Source: Phenylobacterium deserti
GTDB taxonomy: Bacteria > Pseudomonadota > Alphaproteobacteria > Caulobacterales > Caulobacteraceae
Direction of reading: 5' to 3'
DNA length: 35,003 bases
NCBI GenBank assembly: GCA_945859865.1
Contig: CAMAOY010000010.1
Coordinates: forward strand, 1-35,003
This document shows, piece by piece, positions 15,287 through 22,775 of this stretch. The notes below the pieces were generated by a model. It was not told the DNA's origin. It saw only the letters and a list, made by a program, of their open reading frames with translations, and did no database searches. Each line of letters opens with the position of its first letter. Within the stretch, counting starts at the first letter, position 1. Both the position numbers and the translations under genes were made by a program.

Positions 15287-15402
15287 AAGCGAGAGACACG
15301 ACGGCATTCGACCATCGATCTCCGGCGTTTCGGGGAGGAAACGCCCTTCTAGATTCGGAGCTGCAGAGCTCAAGCAACCCGCCGCAAGGCGGGTTGTTTT
15401 TT
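15287..15402 (+). ncRNA. Candidate structured small RNA or structured 3' end of the his operon
   Basis: Between the hisG stop and the terminator there are regular hairpins: GGCGTTTC (15324-15331) with GAAACGCC (15338-15345) around a GGGGAG loop, and GAGCT (15358-15362) with AGCTC (15367-15371) around GCAG, ending in a strong terminator. Upstream are two TTGACA boxes (15252-15257 and 15269-15274), the second 17 bp before AGAGAC (15292-15297), but neither has a convincing -10. The RNA would be about 115 nt; the start is a guess. It matches no RNA family that I recognise. Confidence 0.4.
15375..15402 (+). terminator. Strong Rho-independent terminator with GCAA tetraloop
   Basis: CAACCCGCC (15375-15383) pairs perfectly with GGCGGGTTG (15388-15396) around a GCAA loop, followed by six T (15397-15402). 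It ends the his operon and/or the small-RNA candidate just before a convergent gene whose stop is at 15411. Confidence 0.9.
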
Positions 15403-15410
15403 GCCTGACC

Positions 15411-15800
15411 TCAGAATTTTGACCGTTTTGTCAGTTTTGGGGGGTTGCAGCCGGAAAAGGGCTCGGCCTGGCAGGCGGCCAACTGCGCCTTCCACTCCGC
15501 CTGGGCCCGCTCCCAGGCCTTCGCCTTGGCCTGGGCCTCGGCATTCTGCGCCGACCACTCCGCCAGGCGCGCCTGATACAAGGCTTCCTCCTCGGCGACA
15601 CTCCGCGCGGTGTCTGCGTTCCGGCGGTCCACCTCGGCGTTCCGGGCGTTGACGCCTGCGTTAAGGGCCTCGCTCTGGCGGCCCTGCTCGCTGGGCCTGG
15701 CCGCCTGCGGCGGCGAAGGCGGCGCTTGCGTCCAGGCGGGTGACGCCGCCAGAAGGAGGAGGGCGGCGGCGACCGCCCGCAGGGGTTGTTTGCGGTTCAT
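15411..15800 (-). CDS. Small secreted/periplasmic Ala- and Gln-rich coiled-coil protein, unknown function
   Basis: I do not recognise this 129-residue protein. It has a clear Sec signal peptide (MNRKQPLRAVAAALLLLAAS, cleavage near TQA at about 24-26), a Pro-rich segment, then a charged Ala/Glu/Arg/Gln helix (about 40-105) that is likely to be coiled-coil. The C-terminus has a Cys pair (CQAEPFSGC, about 110-118) that could form a disulfide in the periplasm, and a basic tail. The start at ATG 15800 lacks a good SD. It stands alone, convergent with the his operon and 58 bp divergent from the flavoprotein gene. Confidence 0.65.
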   Translation of the reverse strand: MNRKQPLRAVAAALLLLAASPAWTQAPPSPPQAARPSEQGRQSEALNAGVNARNAEVDRRNADTARSVAEEEALYQARLAEWSAQNAEAQAKAKAWERAQAEWKAQLAACQAEPFSGCNPPKLTKRSKF

Positions 15801-15858
15801 GTCGCCAGACTGCCGCTAAAGCCCCGAAACCGCCAGTCCGTCTTTACCCGGAGCCCCC

Positions 15859-17070
15859 ATGTCCATGCCAAGTCCCAGGGTCGTCATCGTCGGTGCCGGC
15901 CCGGCAGGTCTCATGGCCGCTGAGACGCTCGCCCGCGGCGGAGCCCGGGTCGTGGTGCACGAACGCATGCCCAGTCCGGCGCGGCGCCTGCTGATGGCCG
16001 GACGCGGGGGTCTCAACCTGACCCACTCCGAGGGCCTGACGGAGATGATCGCCCGTTACGGCGACCGGTCAGGGACCCTCGCCCCCCTGCTGGAGGCCTT
16101 TCCGCCTCAGGCCCTGCGCGACTGGGCCGAAGGCCTGGGCCAGGACACTTTCGTCGGCTCCAGCGGCCGTGTATTTCCACGCCGCCTGAAGGCCTCGCCC
16201 CTGGTCCGGGCCTGGCTGGCCCGGCTTGACAGCCTGGGCGTGGAGCTTCGGCTTGCCTCGACCTGGACCGGCTGGGACGGGGAGGGCCGACCCACTTTCC
16301 GCCAGGCCGGGGGCGAGGACACCCCCGAGGCGGCCGACGCCCTGCTACTTTCCATGGGGGGCGCGAGCTGGCCCCGGCTGGGCGCGGACGGCGCCTGGGT
16401 TGCGACCCTTGCAGAGGCCGGCGTGGTGTCGGCACCCCTCAGGCCTGCCAACTGCGGTTTCGTCGCGGACTTCAGCCCGCCCTTTCCCGGCGACCATGCA
16501 GGTCGTCCCCTCAAGGGTGTCGAGGTCCGGTTCGCCGGGCGCGCGGTGCGAGGCGAGGTGATGCTGACCCGGCAGGGGATCGAGGGCGGCGCCGTCTACG
16601 CCCTCTCGGCCGCCCTCCGGGACGCGGTGGAGGCGGGGGGCGAGGCGATCGTCGAGATCGACCTCAGGCCAGGCCGCAGCCCCGAAGATCTTGTCGCCAG
16701 ACTGGCGCGCACCGACCGGAAGGCCAGCCTCTCCAACCGCCTCCGCAAGGCCCTGGCCCTGTCGCCGCAGGAAATCGGGCTCCTCCGCGAGGCGGGGCCG
16801 CCAACCTCGGACCTGGAGGTCCTGGCGGCCCGCATCCGCTCGGTTCCCCTGCGCCTGGTTGCCACTACGGGCCTCGAACGCGCCATCTCCACCGCCGGCG
16901 GTGTCCGGTTCGAAGATCTCGACCCGGGCCTTCAGCTCCGGGCCCGGCCGGGGGTCTGGATCGCCGGGGAGATGCTCGACTGGGAGGCGCCCACGGGGGG
17001 CTATCTCCTCCAGGCCGTCTTCGCCACAGGCGTCTACGCCGCCCGGGACATCCTCTCGCAGCGGGGGTGA
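15859..17070 (+). CDS. HI0933/BaiN-like flavoprotein (TIGR03862-type FAD-dependent oxidoreductase)
   Basis: A 403-residue FAD enzyme of the HI0933 (YhiN) family. It has the N-terminal dinucleotide-binding motif VVIVGAGPAGLMAAETLARGG (GAGPAG at about 11-16), an Arg-rich segment RRLLMAGRGGLNLTHSE typical of the family, LSMGGASWPRLG, and the C-terminal FAD-closing segment IAGEMLDWEAPTGGYLLQ. The family includes a bile-acid enoate reductase, but most members, including this proteobacterial branch, have no assigned substrate. ATG 15859 follows CCGGAG; a second ATG two codons later is possible. No operon partner. Confidence 0.85.
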   Translation: MSMPSPRVVIVGAGPAGLMAAETLARGGARVVVHERMPSPARRLLMAGRGGLNLTHSEGLTEMIARYGDRSGTLAPLLEAFPPQALRDWAEGLGQDTFVGSSGRVFPRRLKASPLVRAWLARLDSLGVELRLASTWTGWDGEGRPTFRQAGGEDTPEAADALLLSMGGASWPRLGADGAWVATLAEAGVVSAPLRPANCGFVADFSPPFPGDHAGRPLKGVEVRFAGRAVRGEVMLTRQGIEGGAVYALSAALRDAVEAGGEAIVEIDLRPGRSPEDLVARLARTDRKASLSNRLRKALALSPQEIGLLREAGPPTSDLEVLAARIRSVPLRLVATTGLERAISTAGGVRFEDLDPGLQLRARPGVWIAGEMLDWEAPTGGYLLQAVFATGVYAARDILSQRG

Positions 17071-17074
17071 ACCC

Positions 17075-19117
17075 CTACCAGATGCGGGCCCGCGTCTCCG
17101 GAGGCAGGTACATGTCGTCCCCCGGCTTCACACCGAAGGCCCGGTAGAAGGCGTCGACATTGCGCATCGGGACGTTGACGCGCGCCCGGGGTGGCGAATG
17201 CGAATCGGTGGACAAAAGCTGGCGGACCCGGTCCTCCCGAACCTTGGAGCGCCAGACCTGCGCCCATCCGTAGAACACCCTCTGCTCTCCGGTGAGCCCA
17301 TCGATCACCGGGGCTGGCGCGCCTTTCAGGGAGGTCCGGTAGGCGTCTAGGGCCAGGAGGACCCCGCCCAGGTCGGCGATGTTCTCGCCCATGGTCAGTT
17401 CGCTCTTGATGAAGGCGCCGGGCAGGGCCTCGAAAGCAGAGTACTGGGCACCCAGCTTGGTCGCCTCGATGGTGAAGCGCTTGGCGTCCTCGGGGGTCCA
17501 CCAGTCGGACAGCCGACCGTCGCCGTCGGACTTGCGGCCCTGGTCGTCGAATCCATGGGTGATCTCGTGGCCGATCACGCCGCCGATCCCGCCATAATTG
17601 ATGGCCATGTCGCCGTTGGGGTCAAAGAAGGGCGGCTGCAGTATGGCCGCCGGGAAGACGATCACGTTCCGGGTCGAGGAGTAGTAAGCGTTTACCGTCG
17701 CCGGGGTCATGCCCCACTCCTTGCGATCGACCGGCTGGTCGAGGCGGGCGACGCGGCGGTTCCAGTCCCACTGGCGCGAGCGGCTGACATCGCCGAACAG
17801 GTCGCCAGGCGTCATCTCCAGACCGGAATAGTCCCGCCAGGTCTCGGGATAGCCAATCATAACGCTGAACTTGGACAGCTTTTCGAGCGCCTTGGCCCGC
17901 GTCTCGGGACCCATCCACGAGACCGTCTCGATCCGGCCCCGCATGGCGGTCTTGATGTCGGCGACCAGGCCTTCCATCAGTGCCTTGGACTGCGGGGGGA
18001 AGTAGGCAGCCACATAGTCACGGCCCAGGGCCTCGCCCAGCTGGTCGTCCACCAGGGTCACGGCGCGCTTCCAGCGCGGCTGCTGTTGCGGCTGACCGGT
18101 CAGCACCTTGCCGCGGAACTCGAAGTTGGCCTGGTCGAAGGCCGGGGCGAGGTAGGGGGCGGCCTTATCTGTCAGGCTGAGGGCCATGTAGGCCTTCAGG
18201 GTGGACAGGGGGGTTTCGGCGAAGATTTTTGCGATCTCGGGGAAGGCGCCCTGTTCCCGAACCACCACCCGCTTGGCCCCGCCCAGGCCTGCAGCCTTGA
18301 GATAGTCCGCCCAGGGGAAGCCGGCGGCGGTCCGGGACAGTCCGGCCAGGTCCGTGGCGTTGTAGGTGCGGTCGCGGTCCCGGCGCTGGGCGCTGGTCCA
18401 GGACGCCGTGGCGATCTGGGTCTCGAAGGCAAGGACCGCATCCGCGGATTTGGCGGCGTCCGGCCAGCCGGCGAGACCCAGCATGCGCTCTACATAGGCC
18501 CGGTACTCTGTCCTCTGTCGCGCGAAACGCGGCTCCAGGTAGTAGTCGCGGTCCGGAAGATTGAGTCCAGACTGGCCAAGGTAGACGGCATAGGCCTGCG
18601 GGTTGCGGGCATCATCTGCGACATTGACCGAGAAGATGGATCCGCCAAACCCGCCTGCGGCCTTGCCCATGAGCCGGGCGATGTCCCGCCGGCTGCTGGC
18701 CGCGCGGATTTCCGCAAGGGCGGGCTGGATGGGCCCGGCGCCCAGGGCGCTCACGGCCGGCTCGTCCATGAAGTTACGATAAAGGGTCGCCAGGCGCTGG
18801 CGGTCAGCCGAGGGTGCCGGATCGGCGGCGGCGGTCTCCAGGACTGCGTGCATCCGGTCCACCGAGAGTTCGCGCAAGCCGTCGAAGGCCCCGAAGCTCG
18901 ACCGGTCCGCCGGGATGACCAGCCGGTCGACATAGGCACCATTGGCGTGGGCGAAGAAGTCCCCGCCGGCGGGGGTCGCCGGATCGCGTCCGGACATGTC
19001 GAAACCCCAACTGCCCATGCGGGGGGCGCTGAGGTCGGCCGCCAAGGCCGGCGGGGCCAGGGCCGACAGGACGAGGGTGGCGGCCCCAAGGACGAGGCGG
19101 TGGCGGGACAGGGACAT
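17075..19117 (-). CDS. M13-family zinc metallopeptidase (neprilysin/PepO-like), exported
   Basis: A 680-residue secreted or periplasmic peptidase that should cleave small peptides. It has a Sec signal peptide (1-26, ending APPALAADLS), the zinc motif HEITH at 517-521 in VIGHEITHGFDDQGRKSDGD, the third ligand Glu578 with Asp582 in ENIADLGG, the substrate-binding VNAYYSSTRN segment upstream of the zinc site, and the conserved C-terminal end near RARIW. All catalytic residues are present. I chose ATG 19117 because GGAG lies 7 bases before it and the signal peptide begins there; a 60-residue extension to 19297 would overlap the divergent antiporter gene. It is convergent with the flavoprotein gene, 4 bp apart. 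Confidence 0.92.
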   Translation of the reverse strand: MSLSRHRLVLGAATLVLSALAPPALAADLSAPRMGSWGFDMSGRDPATPAGGDFFAHANGAYVDRLVIPADRSSFGAFDGLRELSVDRMHAVLETAAADPAPSADRQRLATLYRNFMDEPAVSALGAGPIQPALAEIRAASSRRDIARLMGKAAGGFGGSIFSVNVADDARNPQAYAVYLGQSGLNLPDRDYYLEPRFARQRTEYRAYVERMLGLAGWPDAAKSADAVLAFETQIATASWTSAQRRDRDRTYNATDLAGLSRTAAGFPWADYLKAAGLGGAKRVVVREQGAFPEIAKIFAETPLSTLKAYMALSLTDKAAPYLAPAFDQANFEFRGKVLTGQPQQQPRWKRAVTLVDDQLGEALGRDYVAAYFPPQSKALMEGLVADIKTAMRGRIETVSWMGPETRAKALEKLSKFSVMIGYPETWRDYSGLEMTPGDLFGDVSRSRQWDWNRRVARLDQPVDRKEWGMTPATVNAYYSSTRNVIVFPAAILQPPFFDPNGDMAINYGGIGGVIGHEITHGFDDQGRKSDGDGRLSDWWTPEDAKRFTIEATKLGAQYSAFEALPGAFIKSELTMGENIADLGGVLLALDAYRTSLKGAPAPVIDGLTGEQRVFYGWAQVWRSKVREDRVRQLLSTDSHSPPRARVNVPMRNVDAFYRAFGVKPGDDMYLPPETRARIW

Positions 19118-19290
19118 CAGCAACTCCGGTCGTCGACAGGTCGGGGCGCAAACAATGCCGCTGAACCGAGGCTGCGGCATCCATTTTCTGGCATCTGGGC
19201 GGTTCCGGGCCGCCGCGACCTGGGGCGGAGTTGCGACGGGGTCGCGCACCCCGGTGTCCTGGGCCATAGTCCGGTCTGACGAGGAGAAAC

Positions 19291-21042
19291 ATGGCACCCC
19301 CGGCTCCCGGAGATTTCAAGGACGTTGTCCTGTTCCTGGCGACAGCGGGCATAGTGGTTCCCCTGTTCCGTCGCTGGCGGATCAGCCCGGTATTGGGCTT
19401 CCTCGGGGCGGGCGTCCTGCTTGGACCTTCCGGACTGGGCGCCCTGGGCGCGCATGCGCCCTGGGTTGCTGAGCTCACCATCAATTCGCCCCGGGAACTG
19501 GCCCAGCTGGGGGAGCTGGGCGTGGTCTTCCTGATGTTCATGATCGGGCTCGAACTGTCCTGGGCCCGGCTCTGGCTCATGCGACGCTATGTTTTCGGCC
19601 TCGGCGCCCTGCAGGTCCTCGGCTGCGGACTGATCGTCGGCCTGACGGCCTATCTCCTCGGGGCCTCCCCCGCCGCCTCCGCCGCCGTCGGTGCGGCGAT
19701 GGCGCTTTCGTCCACCGCCGTCGTCATGCCCATCCTGACGGAGAGTCGTCGCCAGCATGTCCAGGCCGGGCGGGTCACCTTCGCCGTGCTCCTGTTCCAG
19801 GATCTCGCCGTCGCGCCCATACTGATCACGCTTTCCCTCCTCGGCCGCGAGGACGGCGCGGGCCTGTCGCCCGATCTGCTCCTCAGCTTCGCGCCGGCTG
19901 TCGCCGCAGTCGCCGGCCTGGTCGGGTTCGGCAGGTTCCTCCTGCGACCCATGATGCGGTCGGTGGCCAAGGCGCGGAGCGAAGAGCTGTTTATGGCCGC
20001 CTGCCTCCTGGTGGTCCTGGGGTCCGGCCTGCTGGCGGCCTTCGCCGGCCTTTCCATGGCGCTCGGCGCCTTCGTCGCTGGCTTGCTCCTGGCCGAGACC
20101 GAATTCCGCCATGAGGTCGAGCAGGTCATTGAGCCGTTCAAGGGCCTGCTGCTCGGGCTCTTCTTTCTCGCCGCCGGGATCGGCCTGGATATCGGCCTGA
20201 TTCTCGAGGAGCCCCTCCAGGTCGCCGGGGTCACCTTCGGCCTCATGGGCCTGAACGCAGCCCTGATCTTCGGGCTTGCCAGAGGGTTTGGCCTGAAATG
20301 GCGGTCGGCCGTGGAAACCGCCCTGCTCCTGGCGGCCAGCGGGGAATTCGCCTTCGTCATCCTCGGCTCAGCCATGGCCCAGGGACTGGTTCCCGATGCC
20401 CTGGGGCAAAGCCTTCTGGTGTCGGCGACCCTTTCCATGATGTGCATCCCGGCCCTTGCCGCCCTGGGGCTGCGCATTGCCGGTCGCGCCGTCGCCGGAG
20501 TCGCGGAGGCTGCTGGCCCTGCCGAGGCCGGTGAGGGGCGAATCCTGCTGGTCGGCTTCGGCCGGGTCGGCCGGCTGGTTGGAGAGATGCTCGACCGGCA
20601 CGGCCTGCCCTGGTCGGCGATTGACCAGGATGCAGGTGTGGTCGAGCGGGGACGCAGGGCCGGGCACAGCCTTTACTTCGGAGACGCCCTGCGTGCGGGC
20701 TTCCTGGAGCGCTGTGGCCTGAATTCGGCCCGGGCCCTCGTCGTTACTGCCGACGCCGACGGGGATGACGTCGGTGCCGTCGAGGCCCTGGTCTCCCTCG
20801 TCCGTGACCGCAGGCCGGACCTGACCATCGTCGCGCGGGCGCGGGACAGCCGTCAGGCCCTGCGTTTGTATGACCTGGGGGTGAGTGATGCGGTACCCGA
20901 GACGGTGGAGGCCAGCCTCCAGCTGTCAGAGGCGGTCCTGTTGGGCGTCGGCCTACCCGCCGGGCCTGTGATCGCCTCAATCCACGAAAGACGGGACGCC
21001 TTCCGGCGGGAACTCAACCCCAGAGATGGTTTGCGCACGTGA
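19291..21042 (+). CDS. Kef-type monovalent cation:proton antiporter (CPA2) with C-terminal TrkA-N domain
   Basis: An inner-membrane K+ or Na+/H+ antiporter of the KefB/KefC type, 583 residues. About 11-12 hydrophobic segments fill residues 10-395, including the family's FLGAGVLLGPSGLG near 37-50, ELGVVFLMFMIGLE near 74-87 and LFQDLAVAPI near 168-177. A cytoplasmic NAD-binding TrkA-N (RCK) domain begins at about 415 with ILLVGFGRVGRLV and holds the GxGxxG motif and the acidic DQD. This nucleotide-binding domain gates transport in the family, in KefC by glutathione adducts; no KefF/KefG-like ancillary gene is adjacent. ATG 19291 follows GAGGAGAA. It is divergent from the M13 peptidase. Confidence 0.9.
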   Translation: MAPPAPGDFKDVVLFLATAGIVVPLFRRWRISPVLGFLGAGVLLGPSGLGALGAHAPWVAELTINSPRELAQLGELGVVFLMFMIGLELSWARLWLMRRYVFGLGALQVLGCGLIVGLTAYLLGASPAASAAVGAAMALSSTAVVMPILTESRRQHVQAGRVTFAVLLFQDLAVAPILITLSLLGREDGAGLSPDLLLSFAPAVAAVAGLVGFGRFLLRPMMRSVAKARSEELFMAACLLVVLGSGLLAAFAGLSMALGAFVAGLLLAETEFRHEVEQVIEPFKGLLLGLFFLAAGIGLDIGLILEEPLQVAGVTFGLMGLNAALIFGLARGFGLKWRSAVETALLLAASGEFAFVILGSAMAQGLVPDALGQSLLVSATLSMMCIPALAALGLRIAGRAVAGVAEAAGPAEAGEGRILLVGFGRVGRLVGEMLDRHGLPWSAIDQDAGVVERGRRAGHSLYFGDALRAGFLERCGLNSARALVVTADADGDDVGAVEALVSLVRDRRPDLTIVARARDSRQALRLYDLGVSDAVPETVEASLQLSEAVLLGVGLPAGPVIASIHERRDAFRRELNPRDGLRT

Positions 21043-21095
21043 GGACCTGACGGTCCCGGAGCCTTGGGATTCCCGGTTTCGCTCCCGGAAGCGAA

Positions 21096-21120
21096 GTGCA
21101 AAAACAAGTTTGTGTTGCAC
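21096..21120. promoter_or_regulatory. Inverted repeat upstream of the OmpA-like gene promoter
   Basis: GTGCAA (21096-21101) and TTGCAC (21115-21120) are perfect inverted repeats, and the centre holds ACAA-GT-TTGT, extending the symmetry. It sits 8 bp before the proposed -35, a suitable place for an activator or repressor. No cognate regulator is apparent. Confidence 0.4.
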
Positions 21121-21128
21121 TCCCGACA

Positions 21129-21157
21129 CTTCCACGACATGTCGAGGGTGGTATACA
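21129..21157 (+). promoter_or_regulatory. Likely promoter of the OmpA-like gene
   Basis: CTTCCA (21129-21134) and TATACA (21152-21157) are 17 bp apart, giving a transcript start near 21164 and a leader of about 43 nt. The -10 is good in this GC-rich background. The leader can form GGTGTC/GGCACC (about 21166-21183) just before the SD GAGAGGG. Confidence 0.45.
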
Positions 21158-21206
21158 AAGTGTTAGGTGTCAGAGGTGGCACCTTTGGGCAAGAGAGGGC
21201 TCTGAT

Positions 21207-22403
21207 ATGAAAATCAAACTTCTGGCTGGAGCGGCTCTTGCTGCTGTCGCCATCGCTTCCGGGGCTTCTGCCCGCGAAGTGGGCTGGTACGGCGCTGTCG
21301 ACGCTGGTTACCATTGGCCGAACGGCATCGATGCAACGTCGAGCAACAACGCCGCCAATGGCAAGCCCTACGACTGGACGATCAACCAGGCGGAAGATTG
21401 GGCCGGCTTCGCCCGTCTCGGCTACCAGGTGTCCAGGAACTGGCGCGTGGAACTCGAGGGCGGCTATCGCCCCGGCGACGTGGACTCGGTCCGCGGCGGC
21501 GCGAGCAACGCCATCCTCGGCCTTTGCCAACCTGGCGTGGTCCGCACGGCGACCGCCCCGAACTGCGGTTCGCCCACGGGCAGCCTGGTGTCGATCACCG
21601 GCATGGGCAATGTGCTGTATGACTTCCTCCCGGACTCCGCGCTGAACCCCTTCATCGGCGCGGGTATCGGCATCAACAACGTCACGGTTGACACCGTGGT
21701 GGGCCAGTTCTCGACCATCACTCCGGTCGGCCCCGCCGCCACGGCGACGAACCCCGCCCATCAGAACCTGGCCATTGACGACAGCGACACCGCTTTCGCT
21801 TGGCAGGGCATCGCCGGCGTGGCTTGGGCCGTGACCGATCGCCTGGATGTGGACCTGACCTACCGCTATCTCAGCGGGTCGGACCTGACCTTCGCCTCCA
21901 AGGGCACCCATGCCCTGCAGCCCGGCGCCTTCGCCGGTGCCTATGAGGACCAGTCCCTGACCGTGGGCCTGCGTTACTCCTTCGCGCCGCCGCCGCCCCC
22001 GCCGCCCCCCCCCCCGCCGCCGCCCCCGCCTCCCCCGCCGCCGCCGCCTCCGCCGCCGCCGGCCTACGAGGCGAAGCAGTTCGTGGTCTACTTCCCGTTC
22101 GATGAATCCGTTCTGACGCCGGAAGCCCAGACCATCGTCACTGAAGCGGCTGAATACGCCAAGACGGGCAACGCCACCCGCGTGATCGTGGTCGGCCACA
22201 CCGACTCGTCCGGCTCCCCGGCCTACAACACCCGCCTCTCCGAGCGCCGGGCCAAGGCCGTTGCAGACGCCCTGGTCGGCCAAGGTGTCGGCCAGCAGCT
22301 GATGCAGGTGGACTGGAAGGGTGAAACCCAACTCGCGGTCGCCACTGGCGACGGCGTGAAGGAACCCCTGAACCGCCGTTCGACGATCGACATCAACTTC
22401 TGA
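21207..22403 (+). CDS. OmpA-like outer-membrane protein with polyproline linker
   Basis: An abundant-type envelope protein of 398 residues that should link the outer membrane to peptidoglycan. It has a signal peptide (1-22, ending SGASA), an eight-strand-type beta-barrel (about 23-258; AVDAGYHW and VGLRYSFA strands), a 25-residue uninterrupted proline linker (261-285), and an OmpA C-terminal domain (about 288-398) with FPFDESVLTPEA, VVGHTDSSGS and NTRLSERRAKAVADAL, the usual diaminopimelate-binding region. ATG 21207 has GAGAGGG at 8 bases; a frame reaching back to 21096 is not supported because that would bypass the signal peptide. A double hairpin terminator follows. The linker DNA is a low-complexity CCG/CCC tract with 11 consecutive C. 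Confidence 0.93.
   Translation: MKIKLLAGAALAAVAIASGASAREVGWYGAVDAGYHWPNGIDATSSNNAANGKPYDWTINQAEDWAGFARLGYQVSRNWRVELEGGYRPGDVDSVRGGASNAILGLCQPGVVRTATAPNCGSPTGSLVSITGMGNVLYDFLPDSALNPFIGAGIGINNVTVDTVVGQFSTITPVGPAATATNPAHQNLAIDDSDTAFAWQGIAGVAWAVTDRLDVDLTYRYLSGSDLTFASKGTHALQPGAFAGAYEDQSLTVGLRYSFAPPPPPPPPPPPPPPPPPPPPPPPPPAYEAKQFVVYFPFDESVLTPEAQTIVTEAAEYAKTGNATRVIVVGHTDSSGSPAYNTRLSERRAKAVADALVGQGVGQQLMQVDWKGETQLAVATGDGVKEPLNRRSTIDINF
22005..22015 (+). repeat. C11 homopolymer in the polyproline linker
   Basis: Eleven consecutive C inside a 75-bp CCN tract (21987-22061). A change of one base by slippage would shift the frame before the peptidoglycan-binding domain. Confidence 0.8.
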
Positions 22404-22412
22404 TTTCGATCG

Positions 22413-22466
22413 CAGGCGGAAACGCCTGGAAATATGGGGGCCCGGTCTCACGACCGGGCCCTTTTT
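22413..22466 (+). terminator. Double-hairpin Rho-independent terminator of the OmpA-like gene
   Basis: First CAGGCG (22413-22418) pairs with CGCCTG (22423-22428) around GAAA; then GGGCCCGGTC (22438-22447) pairs perfectly with GACCGGGCCC (22452-22461) around TCAC and is followed by TTTTT (22462-22466). This is one of the strongest terminators in the window, as expected for a highly expressed gene. Confidence 0.92.
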
Positions 22467-22607
22467 CCATTCCGGGAACCGCCGCGAGGGCGGGTCCGTG
22501 TCCACCGCAACCCTCTCCGCCTGAGCCCCAAAAACCGTTCACAGTCTCGTGATTCAAGATTCGCGGGTGCGTCGAAACCCCTGCATGTTCAAGCGTCAAG
22601 CCCCCTG

Positions 22608-22622
22608 TTAATCTCTCGTTAG
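22608..22622. promoter_or_regulatory. CtrA-like box upstream of nrdA
   Basis: TTAA (22608-22611), seven bases, TTAG (22619-22622) matches seven of eight fixed positions of the Caulobacter CtrA site TTAA-N7-TTAA. AT-rich half-sites are rare in this GC-rich DNA. It lies about 65 bp before the proposed nrdA -35. Confidence 0.4.
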
Positions 22623-22677
22623 CAAAAAACTCCGGGGGACAACCCGCTGGCCCCGTTGACGATTCATGAGGCTCGTG

Positions 22678-22724
22678 GCCCATGATGTTGCGTAGTCGGG
22701 CGGGGTGCCCACTAGATGTAGTCA
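22678..22724 (+). promoter_or_regulatory. nrdA promoter overlapped by two NrdR-like boxes
   Basis: Against the NrdR consensus acaCwAtATaTwGtgt, box 1 (22678-22693) matches at 10 of 16 positions and box 2 (22709-22724, with CACTAGATGTAGT) at 11. Their starts are 31 bp apart, three helical turns, as NrdR pairs require. TTGCGT (22688-22693) and ACTAGA (22711-22716), 17 bp apart, form a promoter lying inside the boxes, so a bound NrdR would block RNA polymerase. Confidence 0.6.
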
Positions 22725-22775
22725 TAGGGATGCGGCAGGCGCGGGATCGCACCGCGCCGCCAGCGAGGATATCGG

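Larger units (their letters stand above)
22467..22775. other. Upstream control region of nrdA (no gene)
   Basis: Together with the terminator before it, this is the only gene-free stretch over 300 bases. It holds three GANTC sites (22551-22555, 22558-22562, 22661-22665), a CtrA-like TTAA-N7-TTAG (22608-22622), and the NrdR-like box pair with promoter (22678-22724). Short frames crossing it show no convincing coding character. I found no riboswitch signature in it. Confidence 0.6.

Noticed and set aside
17555-19279. 574-codon open frame on the plus strand opposite the M13 peptidase
   Set aside because: It has no recognisable domain, is rich in Gly/Arg/His/Val as expected of GC-skewed antisense codons, and lies wholly over a gene with intact zinc-peptidase motifs.
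20853-22505. 550-codon minus-strand frame over the OmpA-like gene
   Set aside because: It contains polyglycine/arginine stretches that are just the reverse of the proline tract and shows no family motif.
22467-22775. Cobalamin riboswitch before nrdA
   Set aside because: No B12-box or conserved core found, and the gene encodes a class I enzyme that does not need cobalamin.
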